A stretch of DNA of 64,000 bases from Erpetoichthys calabaricus (GCF_900747795.2 NC_041396.2:37516674-37580673); one strand, 5' to 3'. Shown: positions 45,834 through 57,140, numbered from the stretch's first letter. Numbers and translations: made by a program. Notes: a model not told the origin generated them from the letters alone.

Positions 45834-46760
45834 ATGTTTTTCCTGATCCTGAATGGAGTGGGCATCCCAGGAAACTCCATTATTTTGGGCGTCTTCACTC
45901 ACATCGCATTTACTGAGAGGAAACTCCTGCCAGCTGATGTTCTTGTGGCCCACCTGTCCTTTGTCAATCTGTTTTTGATTCTCACCCAAGGGATCCCTCA
46001 GACCTTTTCAGCTTTTGCCTATAAGGACTTGTATAATACCCCATTCTGCCAGTTCCTGACCTTTACTTCAAGGGTCACCCGAGCTCTCTCCATCTCTCTG
46101 ACTTTCCTCCTCAGCATTTACCAGTGCATCACTATTGCAGCTGCATCTTCCCGTCTTTCCTACCTCAAGCCCAAACTGTCAGAGTGCCTTTGGCATCTGC
46201 TTGTCTTCTTCTGGCTTCTTGATGGTTCAACAACATATGCAAGCATTCTGTATGGCAGCCAGATTCAAAATGTTACTATACAGCAGTTTACAATTAATTT
46301 GGGTTACTGTCTTGTGCAGTTTCCCAGTAGGGCTGCATACGTTAATAATGGTATCATGTATCTCACACGGGACCTCCTCTTTGTAATACTAATGGCAGCA
46401 GCCAGCATCTACATTCTGGTAATTCTGTACCAACACAGAAAAAGAGTCCAGGGTATCCACAGTCGTGAGCGACTTCATGGCACATCAGCGGAGATTCGAG
46501 CAGCAAAGACCGTGGTCACGCTAGTCACACTCTTCGTGATCTTCTTTGGGGTGGACAATATGATCTGGGTGTACACATTGACCGATTCTTATGTGCCACG
46601 CCTGCTCAATGATGTTAGGGTTTTATCTTCCTCAATGTATGCTGCTGTGTGTCCAGTCATTGTAATCATTTCCAATCGGAAAGTCAAGCGACACCTTCAG
46701 TGCAGAAAACCGGAGAAGCAAGTATCCATAAGTGAGGTGACAGCCAGTAGCACCAGTTAA
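45834..46760 (+). CDS. V1R/ORA-type vomeronasal receptor 1 (V1R-3)
   Basis: Open frame of 308 residues, paralogue of V1R-2 with about 89% identity. All seven helices and the family landmarks are present: LSFVNLFLILTQG, SIYQCITIAAASS, NVT glycosylation site, the loop-2 Cys in NLGYC, and RAAKTVVTLVTLFVIFFGVDN. The ancestral start codon has become ACG (45807), so translation must begin nine codons later at 45834 (MFFLILNGVG), removing the short extracellular N-terminus. The frame stays open upstream into the possible splice acceptor at 45781. The proximal AATAAA is also lost. The receptor may still work, since V1R N-termini are short, or it may be early in decay. Confidence 0.9.
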   Translation: MFFLILNGVGIPGNSIILGVFTHIAFTERKLLPADVLVAHLSFVNLFLILTQGIPQTFSAFAYKDLYNTPFCQFLTFTSRVTRALSISLTFLLSIYQCITIAAASSRLSYLKPKLSECLWHLLVFFWLLDGSTTYASILYGSQIQNVTIQQFTINLGYCLVQFPSRAAYVNNGIMYLTRDLLFVILMAAASIYILVILYQHRKRVQGIHSRERLHGTSAEIRAAKTVVTLVTLFVIFFGVDNMIWVYTLTDSYVPRLLNDVRVLSSSMYAAVCPVIVIISNRKVKRHLQCRKPEKQVSISEVTASSTS

Positions 46761-47622
46761 ATGTCTCTTCTAATGGAAAAAAAGCACACCATGACCACCT
46801 TGTCAATAATTCCTAACATCATACTAGCCAAAACTGTCTGATTCTCTCAAGCTGCTTTTCAAAAACCACCTTAGCATTTTGAACAATTTCTTAAGTAACA
46901 AGTGGCTCATTTTGTGGGGTGGCCTTTAACATAAGCAGTTTACTTAGGCAAATGTCACAATAGTTCAATACTCCAAGGACATGGGTTCTACTCTCAGCTC
47001 ACACAATGTACTGTATATGTTGAGTTTACTCATTTTCCCATATTTTCCCAACGATATGTATGTTTGATTATTTGGTAACAATTATTTGTGTAAGTATTAC
47101 CTGTGATAGACTGCAGCCACAGTCATGGTTGATTCCTATCTAATGCTGATAACTACTGGCTCGGGAATGAATGGTCCTTAGCTGAACAGGGTTACCAGTT
47201 ACCCAAGAGCTGCCATATTTTGTGCAGATTGGTGTGTTTATTTCATTTTTGCTGCCTGTTGCTCTAAGCTTCATTAAGTTACATTTTTAATTATCTGTTA
47301 ATAGTTGCACAAAGAATGTTGTAAATAAAAAAGACTCCATAGATTGACAGATAAGTAGATGGATTTGTATATTTGTACATATTAAATGATACATTAATTA
47401 CAATGTTACATATTGCATGAGTTTAGTTGAATGTTATGTCATTTGTTTTTAAATGTACTATAATTGTAACCAGTTTATCTAATCAATGATGTCAATGGAG
47501 GCATGTTAAATAAAAAAGAATATTTTTAAACAAGGACTGAATTGAACACAAAGCATGTGCAAACTTAAGATGTATGTATATTTACATAGTTTCAAAAGCA
47601 CATGTGTAGTAATTTAAAGATA

Positions 47623-48602
47623 CACTATATGGCAAAATGTGTGTGGACTGAGTTCAAGTGTTCCTACCTTACCCCATTGTTAACAGGTGCGTAAAGTCAA
47701 AACACATAGCCATGTAATCTATTAACACTGGCAGTAGAAGGGGTCGTACTGAAGAGCTCAGTGACTTTAGACATGACACTGTCATAGAAGCTCACCTTAA
47801 CTACAAGTCTGTACATGAAAATTTCTACTCCACTAGATTTGCTGATTAACTGTAAGAGCTATTATTGTGAAGTAGAAGAGTCAAGGAGCAACAATAGCTC
47901 AGCCACAAAGTAGCAGACCACACAAACTCATAGAGTAGGGCCATCAAGTCCTGTAAAAATTGCCTATCCTTTGTTACATCACTCACAACAGAGTTCCTAA
48001 CTGCCTCGGCAGCTTCATGAAATAGGTTCTTACGGCCAAGCAGCTACACACAAGCCTGAGATCTCTATGCACAATGCCAAGCATTGCCTGGAATAATACA
48101 AAGCATGTTGCCAATTGAAACGTGTTATCTGGAATATATCACGCTTCATTACCTGGCAGCCTGATGGACAAATATGGGTTTGGGGATCCCAAGAGAATAC
48201 TACCTTCTGGACTGCATAGTCCCTTCTGTAAAGTTTGCTATGCACCTGTGCAAAGCCAGGTCCATAACACATGTTTTGATAAGTCTGGTGTGGTAGAACT
48301 TGAGTGGCCTGCACAGAACCTGGACCTCAACCGTATTGAACATCTTCGGGATTAAGTGGAACGCCGATTGTGAGGCAGGTCTTCTTGTCCAACATCAGTA
48401 TCTGACCTCAAAAATGCCCTTTTGGCTGAATTGTCCCAAATTCCCACAGACACATTCCAAAATCTTGTGGAGTATCTTTCCAGAAGAGGGAAGAGTGTTG
48501 TAGCTGCAAAGTGGAGCTAACTCTATATTTATGCCCATGGCCAAGGAGATAAAGCCCATAAAGGTATGATTGTTAGGTTTCCATAAAACTCTTGACATAT
48601 AG
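47623..48602 (+). mobile_element. Tc1-like transposon G, decayed
   Basis: Left end CACTATATGGCAAAATGTGT and right end (read inward) ACTATATGTCAAGAGTTTTA are degenerate forms of a common fish Tc1 terminus (CACTATATGGCCAAAAGTATGTG). The C-terminal transposase part is readable at 48285-48500 (VELEWPAQNLDLNRIEHL with the Glu kept, then VSDLKNALLAELSQIPT). The first half is unreadable. Confidence 0.75.
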
Positions 48603-48790
48603 TTAGGTCCTTATGTATTTGGGTATTGATGCAATTTTTGTAATTTTCTCTCTGTATACCACCACGGTGTATTTGAAATTAAGCAATCAAGATGTGACAG
48701 TAGTATAGACTTTCAGCTTTTATTTAAGGGGTTTAACAAAAGTATTGCATTAAGCTTTCAGAAATTACAGCCATTTTTCAAAGTTTCCCT
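48603..48790. mobile_element. Left end of another TIR element
   Basis: AGTTAGGTCCTTATGTATTT, TTGAAATTAAGCAATCAAGA and GACTTTCAGCTTTTATTTAA are words of an abundant fish Tc1/mariner-type MITE (ATATAGTTAGGTCCATAAGTATT). No right end is seen. Confidence 0.55.
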
Positions 48791-49297
48791 TCCTTTGAAA
48801 TGACCACAAGAAGATAAAGGGAAAGTGACACATGGTTGAAGAAGGCAGAGGATCAAATCACATCCTAGACACATGGAAGTACTAACTCTAGAGTTTCACT
48901 GGAAGTTCTGGCCATGCATTTGCATGAGTGGCTAGCTCAGGATTCTGGCAGATTAGCCACTCCATCCACAATTTAGACACATGTGAGATATAAATAAAAG
49001 GCAGAACACATCTTAATAATGCCAAAACTCATTTTGTAATGGACAAGCAAACTATTACACTTTGGAAGCAAACTAAAGGAAACATTTGAGCACATTCTGT
49101 TGAGACTAGTTGTATTTATACAAATATGGCCACTGAGTTACAGCAATTAAACAATTAATATCACATCACGGTAAAAGGTAAGTATAGTATACAAGGTTAT
49201 TTATAAAGTAAGAAATGACAGAGCAAAGTGGAAAAGAAAAATTAATATTTCGATAACAAGAGAAGTCTTTTCAAACTTAAACATGCAGGGAAGTATG
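48791..49297. other. Unassigned DNA
   Basis: No exon or element end recognised. Confidence 0.4.
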
Positions 49298-50322
49298 GGG
49301 GAGCATTGAGGCCATAGAGAAGAAAAAAAAACAAATTAGGGACACAGTGAGGAAACATGGTCTATTTCACGACTAAAAGTCAAAATTACAACTTCAATCT
49401 CAAAATTTCCCTGTTAATCTCATTGTTAAAATAGATCGTCGTTAAGTTCACCTTCAAATATATTACTAGAGTTTCTCAAGCCCAAGTGTTCCCCGAGCCA
49501 GTCATTAATTGTTACGTGTGTCTTATAAACGGACTTCATCTTGCACTGAGAGGAGCAACAGGCAGCAATCATCATACAGAATAGGTTAAATTTATGATAT
49601 GACCAACCACTGAATATTTGATAACATTTTCCTACCTTCCATGTCTTTGGAAAGAAACCAGAGCTCACGGAGGAAACCCACAAGGAAAACAATCAAACTC
49701 CAGGCAGGGAACACCCTGGATGTGACTCCCTTACTGTGAGGCAGTAGCGGTACCGCTGTGCTACTGTGCCCCTCAAATGTTTAATTATTGAATTATTTAA
49801 ATGAAGTGAACAATTTATCTGTAAAATATATAGTAATATACTTGCTTTAATGCATTCCATCATTAAAATGATATCAAGTATACATTTTGGAATTCTTAAT
49901 GTTCAGTGAGCTGTCATATCATGTATGTAATGTATTCTGTGTGGCGATCACTGCCTGCAGCTCCCCTTAGTGCAAGAAGAAGTCCATTTAAGAAGCATCT
50001 AGTGGTTAATGACTGTGTCGGCTAACATATACAATATGAAGCATCTAACATGCTACTTTAGTTAAGATAGGGGTTGAGATACTCTAGTAAATCGATTTGA
50101 AGGTGAAGTTAATGCCATTCTACTTTAATAATGAAATAAACTACAAGATTTAAGTGGAAAATTCCATATTAAAGATGAAATATCATTTTTAATGATGAAA
50201 TTAACTATGAGATTAAAGTGGAAGTTTTGCAACTAAGATTGAAATTTTGACTTTTAATCATGGAATAGACCCTTTTTTTCTTCACTATTTTTTTTTTCTT
50301 CTCTGTGGCCCTAATGCTCTTC
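49298..50322. mobile_element. MITE with long inverted repeats
   Basis: Outer ends GGAGCATTGAGGCCATAGAG (left) and GAAGAGCATTAGGGCCACAG (right, read inward). Inverted similarity continues about 190-250 bp through AGTCAAAATT and TTCACCTTCAAAT-type words to about 49483 and 50072. The arms are built of short AAAGTGGAAATTTTG/AATCTC modules. No transposase. Contains a SINE fragment and ends ~15 bp from the chitinase poly(A) signal. Confidence 0.75.
49640..49775 (-). mobile_element. SINE fragment inside the long-TIR MITE
   Basis: CCATGTCTTTGGAAAGAAAC, AGGAAACCCAC and ACTGTGAGGCAGTAGCGGTA match the minus strand of the 3625 SINE head. The tail half is missing. Confidence 0.75.
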
Positions 50323-50336
50323 CATATAACACAGAG

Positions 50337-50342
50337 TTTAAT
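50337..50342 (-). promoter_or_regulatory. Candidate poly(A) signal of the chitinase gene
   Basis: ATTAAA on the minus strand, 130 nt past the stop codon. Confidence 0.4.
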
Positions 50343-50471
50343 TGATCAAATGTCACACCACCACACAGGCAGATTAATCTACAACAGGAAATGGGCACCA
50401 CAGAATGTGTGTCCATCACATGAAGGTGACAGTGAAGATTGGAATCCAAAACAAAGCTCTATTCCTTGGAT

Positions 50472-50627
50472 TCAGATCTTTGTTTTTTTTCTCTGTGCCA
50501 GCAGGGATGACTTTAACTGCTTGATGAACGGATATTTCCCATGATGACACGAGGTTCCTGTGAAGTCATCTAAATCCAGAGACCATACCATTGCGCCACC
50601 AAGATCCAAGTGTGTCAACCACTTCAC
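50472..50627 (-). CDS. GH18 chitinase, last coding exon
   Basis: Starts after acceptor CTTTCTTCCAATGCAG (phase 0) and encodes 51 residues plus stop: VKWLTHLDLGGAMVWSLDLD, DFTGTSCHHGKYPFIKQLKS and a short basic tail. GGAMVW-LDLDDF-G--C is the final beta-strand/helix motif of family-18 chitinases, whose Trp lines the substrate groove. The stop follows soon after the GH18 domain, so no C-terminal chitin-binding (CBM14) domain is encoded here, unlike typical acidic mammalian chitinase. The preceding exon is 4.3 kb upstream at 54923-55042. Confidence 0.93.
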   Translation of the reverse strand: MKWLTHLDLGGAMVWSLDLDDFTGTSCHHGKYPFIKQLKSSLLAQRKKTKI

Positions 50628-50642
50628 CTGCATTGGAAGAAA

Positions 50643-52135
50643 GTGAGAGTGAGAGTTCAACATGGGACTTTGGTAAAACACATTCATCACATGATGGTGT
50701 ACAATCTTTTTTTAGGCACATTTCTACAGTGGAGACAATACAGGAATAGCACAGCTGCTTCCATTTTTTTTACGGATGCAGCATAGTGATTTCATCAATC
50801 GTTGAACTAATATCTGGTCACATGTCACATGAAAAAGCAGCCCACAAATCAGGACCTTCATAACACACATATTATTTGTGATAATTGCTGCACTGACTTG
50901 TGAGGACTTCTTTTGATATGATCCAAAATGTTGTCGACATCTCTGTACTTCAGAGGGAAAGTCTTCTTAGTTCTGGTAATTTGCTCATAGAACTGGTAGT
51001 GTGCTACTTTTTCATCAAATGTCAAGCCATGCATTTCACTGGCACCCTCCAAACAGGATATAGTCCACTTAAATGAACATACAGCTCCACAATTGGAAGT
51101 TTGCTGCTGCAATGTCTATGGTATGCACTATGTGGACTGCAAGTAAAAGAACATTTATCTTGAGGTGTACGACACAATTGTGGGGTCTCATCAGGGCTGT
51201 CTTAATGTACAGCCATAATGGGCACTGGTTTGGAGCCCTAGGAGCATAGGGGCCCACAAAGTTTCTGCTGCTTATGTATGTTTCTGTTTTGCTGTGATGG
51301 TGTTAAGATGGCTGAGAGCTGTGGACTCTATAGGGAAGACAGAAGTTTCAAGGTAAGGTAGTAATACTCACTGACCATGGCACCGGAGCTTGGCGATGTG
51401 TTGCCTGTTGATTAGCACATGCAATTTCACTGGACTCCATAGATGTGACAATCTTGACCTAATGAACTCTCTGAACCCATGACAATATGAACCTATGGAT
51501 TCTATTCAGCACGCACAGAACTAACAAAATAAATCTAAATGTTGACAGGTACCTCCTATGACCTTCCCCTAACTGTGTTTGCTGCAGCTAAATCTACAGT
51601 GGGTCCCCTTATCATGCACGGGCTTACTCTTTTGTCACCTTGTAGCTACATGAAGGTCAATAAAAGACTAAATGTTAAGCAGCTCTTCAAATCCTAGAAA
51701 AAGAAAGCTAGCCAAAAGGAAAACAACTGAAATCCTAAAAACAATGAGCATTATTAACAAAACATTAGAGAAAAAATGATAGTATTATTGGACTAGTACA
51801 ATCAATGAAGGACAGCCAGGATGGGCACAGTATTTGAGGAGGCACTATACTTTAAAGACAATAATCAGATCCGTTTGGCTCACTTTTCCAATACAATTGA
51901 ACCTGTTGATTCTACAGTACAGTTTTTATTTGATTCATTTTTAGCTCTGAAGGTTTTCATGTAACGTTGGTGAACCATATGTAACCTCCCATTATCCTGG
52001 CTCAGCTGGATACAGATAATTAATATTTTGAAACAAACCAGAAGATGCATGCAAAGGGCAAAACAAATCAAATAAAACATAAACGAAGTGAACAAAACCG
52101 AAATGGGAGGCAAAAATAAATGAAGTAGTAGTTTC
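50643..52135. other. Chitinase intron, downstream part, unassigned
   Basis: No named element apart from a repeat at 51500-51660 shared with 30380. Two overlapping minus-strand open stretches (50858-51257) match no family I know and have no splice or start context. Confidence 0.4.
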
Positions 52136-52136
52136 A

Positions 52137-53240
52137 TTTCTAGTAGGATTGACTACTGCAATGTGGTGTTCACTAAATGTTCAAACTGTTCTTTATATAG
52201 CTCCCAGTTAATCCAAAATGCTCATGCAAGAATTATTTGAAGAAGAAGAAAATACGAACACACACAAGTTTAGGGCAGATTTTAGAATCCTCCTTTTAAC
52301 ATGTAAAGCCTTAAATGGCCAAGGTCTGGCTTACTTGTCTGAACTTATCATGACTTACAAACCAGAATATACATTAAGATCTCAAGATACTTGTCTGCTT
52401 ATGATTCCAAGGATTAATAAAATAACAGTGGGAGGTCGAGTTTTTAGTTACAGGACCCAAAACCGTGGAATGGTCTGCCTGCTACTATAAAAGATGCCCC
52501 TTCAGTCTCAGCTTTCAAATCCCGGCTGTAGACTCTTTACTTCAGTTTAGCATACCCTGACTAGAGCTGCTGATTAACTGTACAGACTGCATCTCTGTTG
52601 TTAGTCATTGGCACTAAAACATAAGTAATATGACAGTTATAACCCTTACCTATTCTGTTTCTCTTCTCGGTACTCAAATGTGGCACTTGGTGCCACAGCC
52701 CACCTACCAAGTTGTTTTACCTGACTAAGGTAAAGTCATCTCTGATGGAAGATTGCAGGAATCATCGGGTAAAGGGGTCCTTTCATGGGATTGGCTGACC
52801 CAGCATTGTCTCAGCTGTGGAATGGCCAATAGGGGAAGGCAACTTGATGGCCGAGATCTCCAGGACTCTAAACAAATCCAAATCATATTATGTGATATCA
52901 TCTACTGTTAAATTTTGCTATGTACTTGTAATATTTCTATTGCACTATTATATTGTGTTGAGGATTACTTGTGTTTTATTCTGTGTATTGTATTTGTATT
53001 TACCCTCTTTTTAGACACGCAGTGCGCGCCCAACCTACCTGGAAGGGGGTCTTTCTTTGAACTGCCTTTCCCAAGGTTTCTTCCATTGTTTTTTTTCCCA
53101 CTAGGGTTTTTATGTGAGTTTTTCCTTGTCTTCTTAGATAGTCAAGGCTGTGGGGCTGACAAGAGGCAGGGCCTGTTAAAGCCCATTGCAGCACTCCTTG
53201 TGTGATTTGGGGCTATACAAAAATAAATTGTATTGCATAG
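52137..53240 (+). mobile_element. L2-type LINE, 5'-truncated
   Basis: C-terminal ORF2 relic (LTCKALNGQGLAYLSELIMT, MIPRINKITVGGRVFSYR) with a small internal deletion relative to the copy at 57320. It is followed by the L2 3' UTR (CCAACCTACCTGGAAGGGGG, GAGTTTTTCCTTGTCTTCTT) and the tail AATAAATTGTATTG. Lies in a chitinase intron, opposite in strand to the gene. Confidence 0.88.
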
Positions 53241-53324
53241 TCAAAACCAGGCAAGAGACAAAGATCAATAAGCAAAAAGAGAGAGTTGTGTGTGTGTGTG
53301 TTTAAAGTATTTATCCGAAGATCC

Positions 53325-53412
53325 AATAAAGCTTAGTGCCAACGCTGACCTTTTATCTCGTCGTGCTGATGAGCTTGAGGTTACAACACCAGAGACCATG
53401 CCTCTAGAAATG
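53325..53412 (+). mobile_element. Possible LTR-retrotransposon scrap
   Basis: A short reading, ADLLSRRADELEV, resembles the end of an RNase H/connection domain of gypsy-type elements. Fossil fragment only; very tentative. Confidence 0.25.
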
Positions 53413-54020
53413 TAAGACGTGATTCTAACGCCAGTTAATTAAAATTTCAATTAATACAGAAAAAGTAATAGGATCCTAAAATTCAGCCCATATCATGGCA
53501 CCCAGTTCACATTCAGTATCATTCTGTCACATATTCATTTGCTGCTTCCGGCAACTCACAGGTTATCCTGAAATGTTCGACATATCCGGAACAATAGAAC
53601 CTTTAAAGTACAAGTGATTACTTATTTTTATTTTCTGTCCACAGTTTCAGACAATGCATGGCATTTAATTCAAGCATTTATGGCCGATAATTAAGGAGGC
53701 AAAAGAAGCTAGACTTCAAAATGTAATTCTCTAACCAGCCTCTCTAAAGTTGAATAATGAATTCATGGTTCAGGATTATGACAAAAGATACACAGTGTGT
53801 CTCCGTATTCACATTTTATAATTAAGAGTAAAAAGGCTACTGTTAGAATACACAGTGAGTCTTTCTATGTGTTTCATTCTATTGTAGTCATCACCTTGTG
53901 GACATCGTGCTGTGTTTCACATGCAAGGACACTTGTCATTGTATCGTTTTTTTATCCAACTGTCAACTGATAACACTGCCTACTTAAGAGCTAAGGGCTG
54001 TAGCAAGACTTTGTCTTCTT
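53413..54020. other. Intronic DNA, unassigned
   Basis: No exon or repeat recognised within the chitinase intron here. Confidence 0.4.
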
Positions 54021-54021
54021 C

Positions 54022-54590
54022 TTATTCTTCCAATTTTGGCTGCTCCCATTAGGGGTTGCCACAGTGGGTCATCTTCTTCCATATCTTCCTATCCCCTGCA
54101 TCTTGCTCTGTTACACCACATCCATAAACCTTCTCTTAGGCCTTCCACTTTTCCTCTTGCCTGGCAGCTCTATCCTTAACATCCTTCTCCCAATATCCTC
54201 AGCATCTCTTCTCTGCACATGTCCAAACTAACGCCATCTCGCCTCTCTGTCCAAACTGTCCAACCTGAGCTGACCCTCTAATGTCCTCATTTCTAATCCT
54301 GTCCATCCTCGTCACACCCAGTGTAAATCTTAGTATCTTTAGCTCTGCCACCTCCAGCTCTATCTCCTGCTTTCTGGTCAGTGCCACCGTCTCCAACCCA
54401 TATAACATAGCTGGTCTCACTACCGTCCTGTAGACCTTCCCTTTCACTCTTGCTGATACTCGTCTGTCACAAATCATTCCTGATACTCTTCTCCACCAAT
54501 TCCACCCTGCCTGCACTCTCTTCTTCACCTCTCTTCCATAATCCCCGTTACTCTGTACTGTTGTCACCTTCGTCAACTCTACTCTGTATT
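54022..54590 (-). mobile_element. RTE-type LINE 3' end
   Basis: The minus-strand translation VQAGWNWWRRVSGMICDRRV, KGKVYRTVVRPAMLYGLETV and GVTRMDRIRNEDIRGSAQV matches the C-terminus of fish RTE/Rex3-like ORFs. The 3' UTR ends with GATGACCCACTGTGGCAACC. 5'-truncated, with a frame change near the end. Confidence 0.88.
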
Positions 54591-54922
54591 TGATTAAAAA
54601 AAAGCAAAGAAAATGCTCATTTTTACAAGAAGTTAAAAGAACAATTGGAAAACTCAGCTATTACCAAATAAGTGTCATGGACTGAATGGCTTCTTTTGAC
54701 ATAGTTCTACGGCACCAATTCAGTTAATCAGTCAGAAGGTATCACAACACTCAGAGTGTGGGGTCTGTTTGTGGTTTGAACTCCAAATATTCAGCATAGA
54801 ACAAGATCATAGGAGAGGTCCACTTGCCAAGTCTGTTAGAGAGGACCCCTGGATCCAATACAGTACATTAGTAATGGTATCCCTCAATGTCCAGACTCTG
54901 ACTAATGCATTGCATTTCTTAC

Positions 54923-55042
54923 CTTTTTTCTCAAGCTGTGCTTATTCTCAAATCCAAGCCACTGTTTTCCTTTATAAGCATAGGGCACTTGTTGATTTTT
55001 ACTCCATTTCACTGTGGCACCACTCTCAATGAACTGGCATAC
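54923..55042 (-). CDS. GH18 chitinase, penultimate exon in window
   Basis: Acceptor CTGATTAACAG and donor AAG|GTAAGA enclose exactly 40 codons, phase 0 at both ends: VCQFIESGATVKWSKNQQVP then YAYKGKQWLGFENKHSLRKK. This matches the chitinase/chitotriosidase block CTFLKNGAT--W----VPYAY----WVGYDN--SF--K. Joining to the next exon gives KHSLRKK-VKWLTHL, the expected continuation. Both neighbouring introns (4.3 and 6.0 kb) are full of LINE and LTR debris. Confidence 0.93.
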
Positions 55043-55284
55043 CTGTTAATCAGAAATGATCACTAGTTACTGTAAGTAATAACAAGGAGAGTTGTTTTCC
55101 TTAGTCAGCCATGATATAGTGGATTATGAATATTCCTTTTTATTCTGTACAATTAATGCTCAATAAGAGGTGGAAGTCCTGAACACATGCTGGATGCTAG
55201 TTTATAATAAATCTGATATCCCTTGCCTTATGGGAACAGTTATAATTTGTTACTAACCCTCACCTATTTCTGTTTCTGTAACAC

Positions 55285-55974
55285 CACATAGCTGGTCAAG
55301 AGGGCTCAACAGCGGCTGTATTTTCCGAGGAGGCTGAAGAAGTTTGGCATGTCGACTAAGATCCTCGGCAACTTTTACAGCTGCATTGTTGAGAGCATCT
55401 TGACCAGCTGCATCACCGTGTGGTACGGCAACACTACTGCTATGGACCGCAAACGCCTGCAGACAGTGGTAAAGACTGCTGAGGAGATCACCAGGACCCC
55501 AGTGCCCTCTCTGCAGAGCATCTACACCTGCAGAGTCTGCAGGAGAACTGCCTCGATCCTCAGGGACCCCACCCACCCCCAACACAAACTGTTCACACTT
55601 CTACCCTCAGGCAGGAGGTATAGAAGTATGAAATGCATGACTTCCAGGCTAAAGAACTGTTTCTCTCCCAAGGCCATTAGACTCCTAAATAACTGACTGG
55701 AGTTTATAACCATGGTTCACCTCATTCTGTCTACCTCACACAACTGTATTTGACTTGTCCATCACACACCTACCTGCACATTACACTTTATACTTCTATT
55801 CTGTTTTTACACTTTATGATGCCTCTGTTACTTATTATCTGTCTGCTACTTATTATTTATGTTTATCTTTATACGTTGGTTTTGTCATTTGGTGTGTACA
55901 GCAAAGAAAGAATTTAATTGTACAGGGAAACGTGTTTCCTTACTATGCACATGATAATGAATTTTGAACTTGAA
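55285..55974 (+). mobile_element. Rex1/CR1-like LINE 3' end
   Basis: The ORF2 C-terminus is readable from ~55290 (KRAQQRLYFPRRLKKFGMST) through ESILTSCITVWYGNT and LFTLLPSGRRYRSMK to LNN stop at 55696. A 3' UTR of the type GTACAGGGAAACGTGTTTCC, ACATGATAATGAATTTTGAA follows. Jockey-group LINE; I am unsure between Rex1 and L2-like. In a chitinase intron. Confidence 0.8.
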
Positions 55975-56265
55975 CTTCTCTTCTCAGTACTCAAATGTCC
56001 TTCTGCCAAGTTGTTTTGCCTGCCTAAGATAAAGTCATCTCTGATGGAGGATCACAGGAATCATCTGGTACAGGGGTTCTTTCATTGGAATGGCTTGCCC
56101 AGCTCTGTTTCAGCTGTGGAATGGCCAATATGGGGAGGCAGCTTGATGGCTGAGGTCTCCAGGACTCTGAACACATCCAATTTCTTATTATGTGATATCA
56201 TCTACTGTTGAATTCTGCTCTGTACTTGTAATATTTCTATTGCACTATTATATTGTGCATCATTC
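55975..56265 (+). mobile_element. L2 3' UTR fragment
   Basis: AAGTTGTTTTGCCTGCCTAA, GTGGAATGGCCAATATGGGG and TATTTCTATTGCACTATTAT parallel the UTRs at 52690-52950 and 58110-58330. Directly abuts the previous LINE tail. Confidence 0.8.
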
Positions 56266-56695
56266 TTCTTATGCCTTTCTTCAGAATCATTGTGTTTCTG
56301 AACCTGTTTTGGCCAGTGCTTCCTGTCTCCTGTGTGTTCCCATAAAGCCTGCCTCTCAGACTGGGTCATTTCTAGGCACATTGCTCACTTCCTCTCTGCT
56401 TTTTGAGTACCACCAATGGTTGACTGGTGCTTATTACCCACTTGGAAAACATCATTCATATTCTTGTAAATACTTCCCATCGCTGAAGGCAACTCAAGTT
56501 ACACTTCGTTCGTGTTTCTGACTGACCAAGAATTATAACCAGATACAACTACAAAGAAGCACATTGGAAAAGTTTTAGATTGCATCCATAAAGGTGAACA
56601 AAAAGACAGAGAGAGAGACACACACACCATTTGTTTAATTGTTGTCATACTGATAACGTCACGTGGCATGACAATTTATTTGGGATGATTTGTTC
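56266..56695. other. Intronic DNA, unassigned
   Basis: No exon or repeat recognised. Confidence 0.4.
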
Positions 56696-56699
56696 CCCA

Positions 56700-57140
56700 A
56701 AACACCTGGGGGCAGCCTATCCAGGCAAGGGTTCCCACACAGACACAGACACAGGGCATTCTAGGTGCTATTGTCCCGTGGGGCAGCCCCGTTGGGTTTC
56801 CGTGGGGTCCACTAGGGGAAGCTGCAGGTATCAGTAATCCCTGCTTTGTGGGGCTTCAACCTTACCCAGAAGTGCTTCTGAGGGACACTTTCATGACACC
56901 AGAAGTAGTTCCTGGTTCGGTACAAAAAAGCAGTCCCGATCCAGCCTAGAAAGCCAGGGTCAGGAGGAGGCAGACAAAGCTTGCCTAGAGAAGAGGAGAA
57001 AGATATTGAAGAGTGCTTTGTATTTACTTGTGCCCTTTTGGGACCAGTATAAAGGTATTCACAAGATCAAACCTTTTGTTTACACAGACACTTGTGTCTG
57101 TTTGTTTGTGTTTGGAGCTTGGGGTGCTGCTATGCCCCCT
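56700..57140 (+). repeat. LTR-like dispersed repeat, copy 1
   Basis: Shares GACACAGGGCATTCTAGGTG-, GGGGCTTC-, CCAGAAGTGCTTCTG- and AGGAGGCAGACAAAGCTTGC-type words with 59015-59550, in the same order. Looks like an old solo LTR; family not identified. Fossil. Confidence 0.4.

Larger units (their letters stand above)
45123..47620 (+). repeat. Segmental duplication, copy 2 (V1R-3 block)
   Basis: Paralogue of 25940-29925. It begins right after the gypsy fossil (TCAAAATCACAGCAGCGGGT vs TGAAAATCAGGGCTGTGGTT), runs through the Tc1 arm and V1R-3, and fades near AACTTAAGATGTATGTATAT. Confidence 0.85.
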
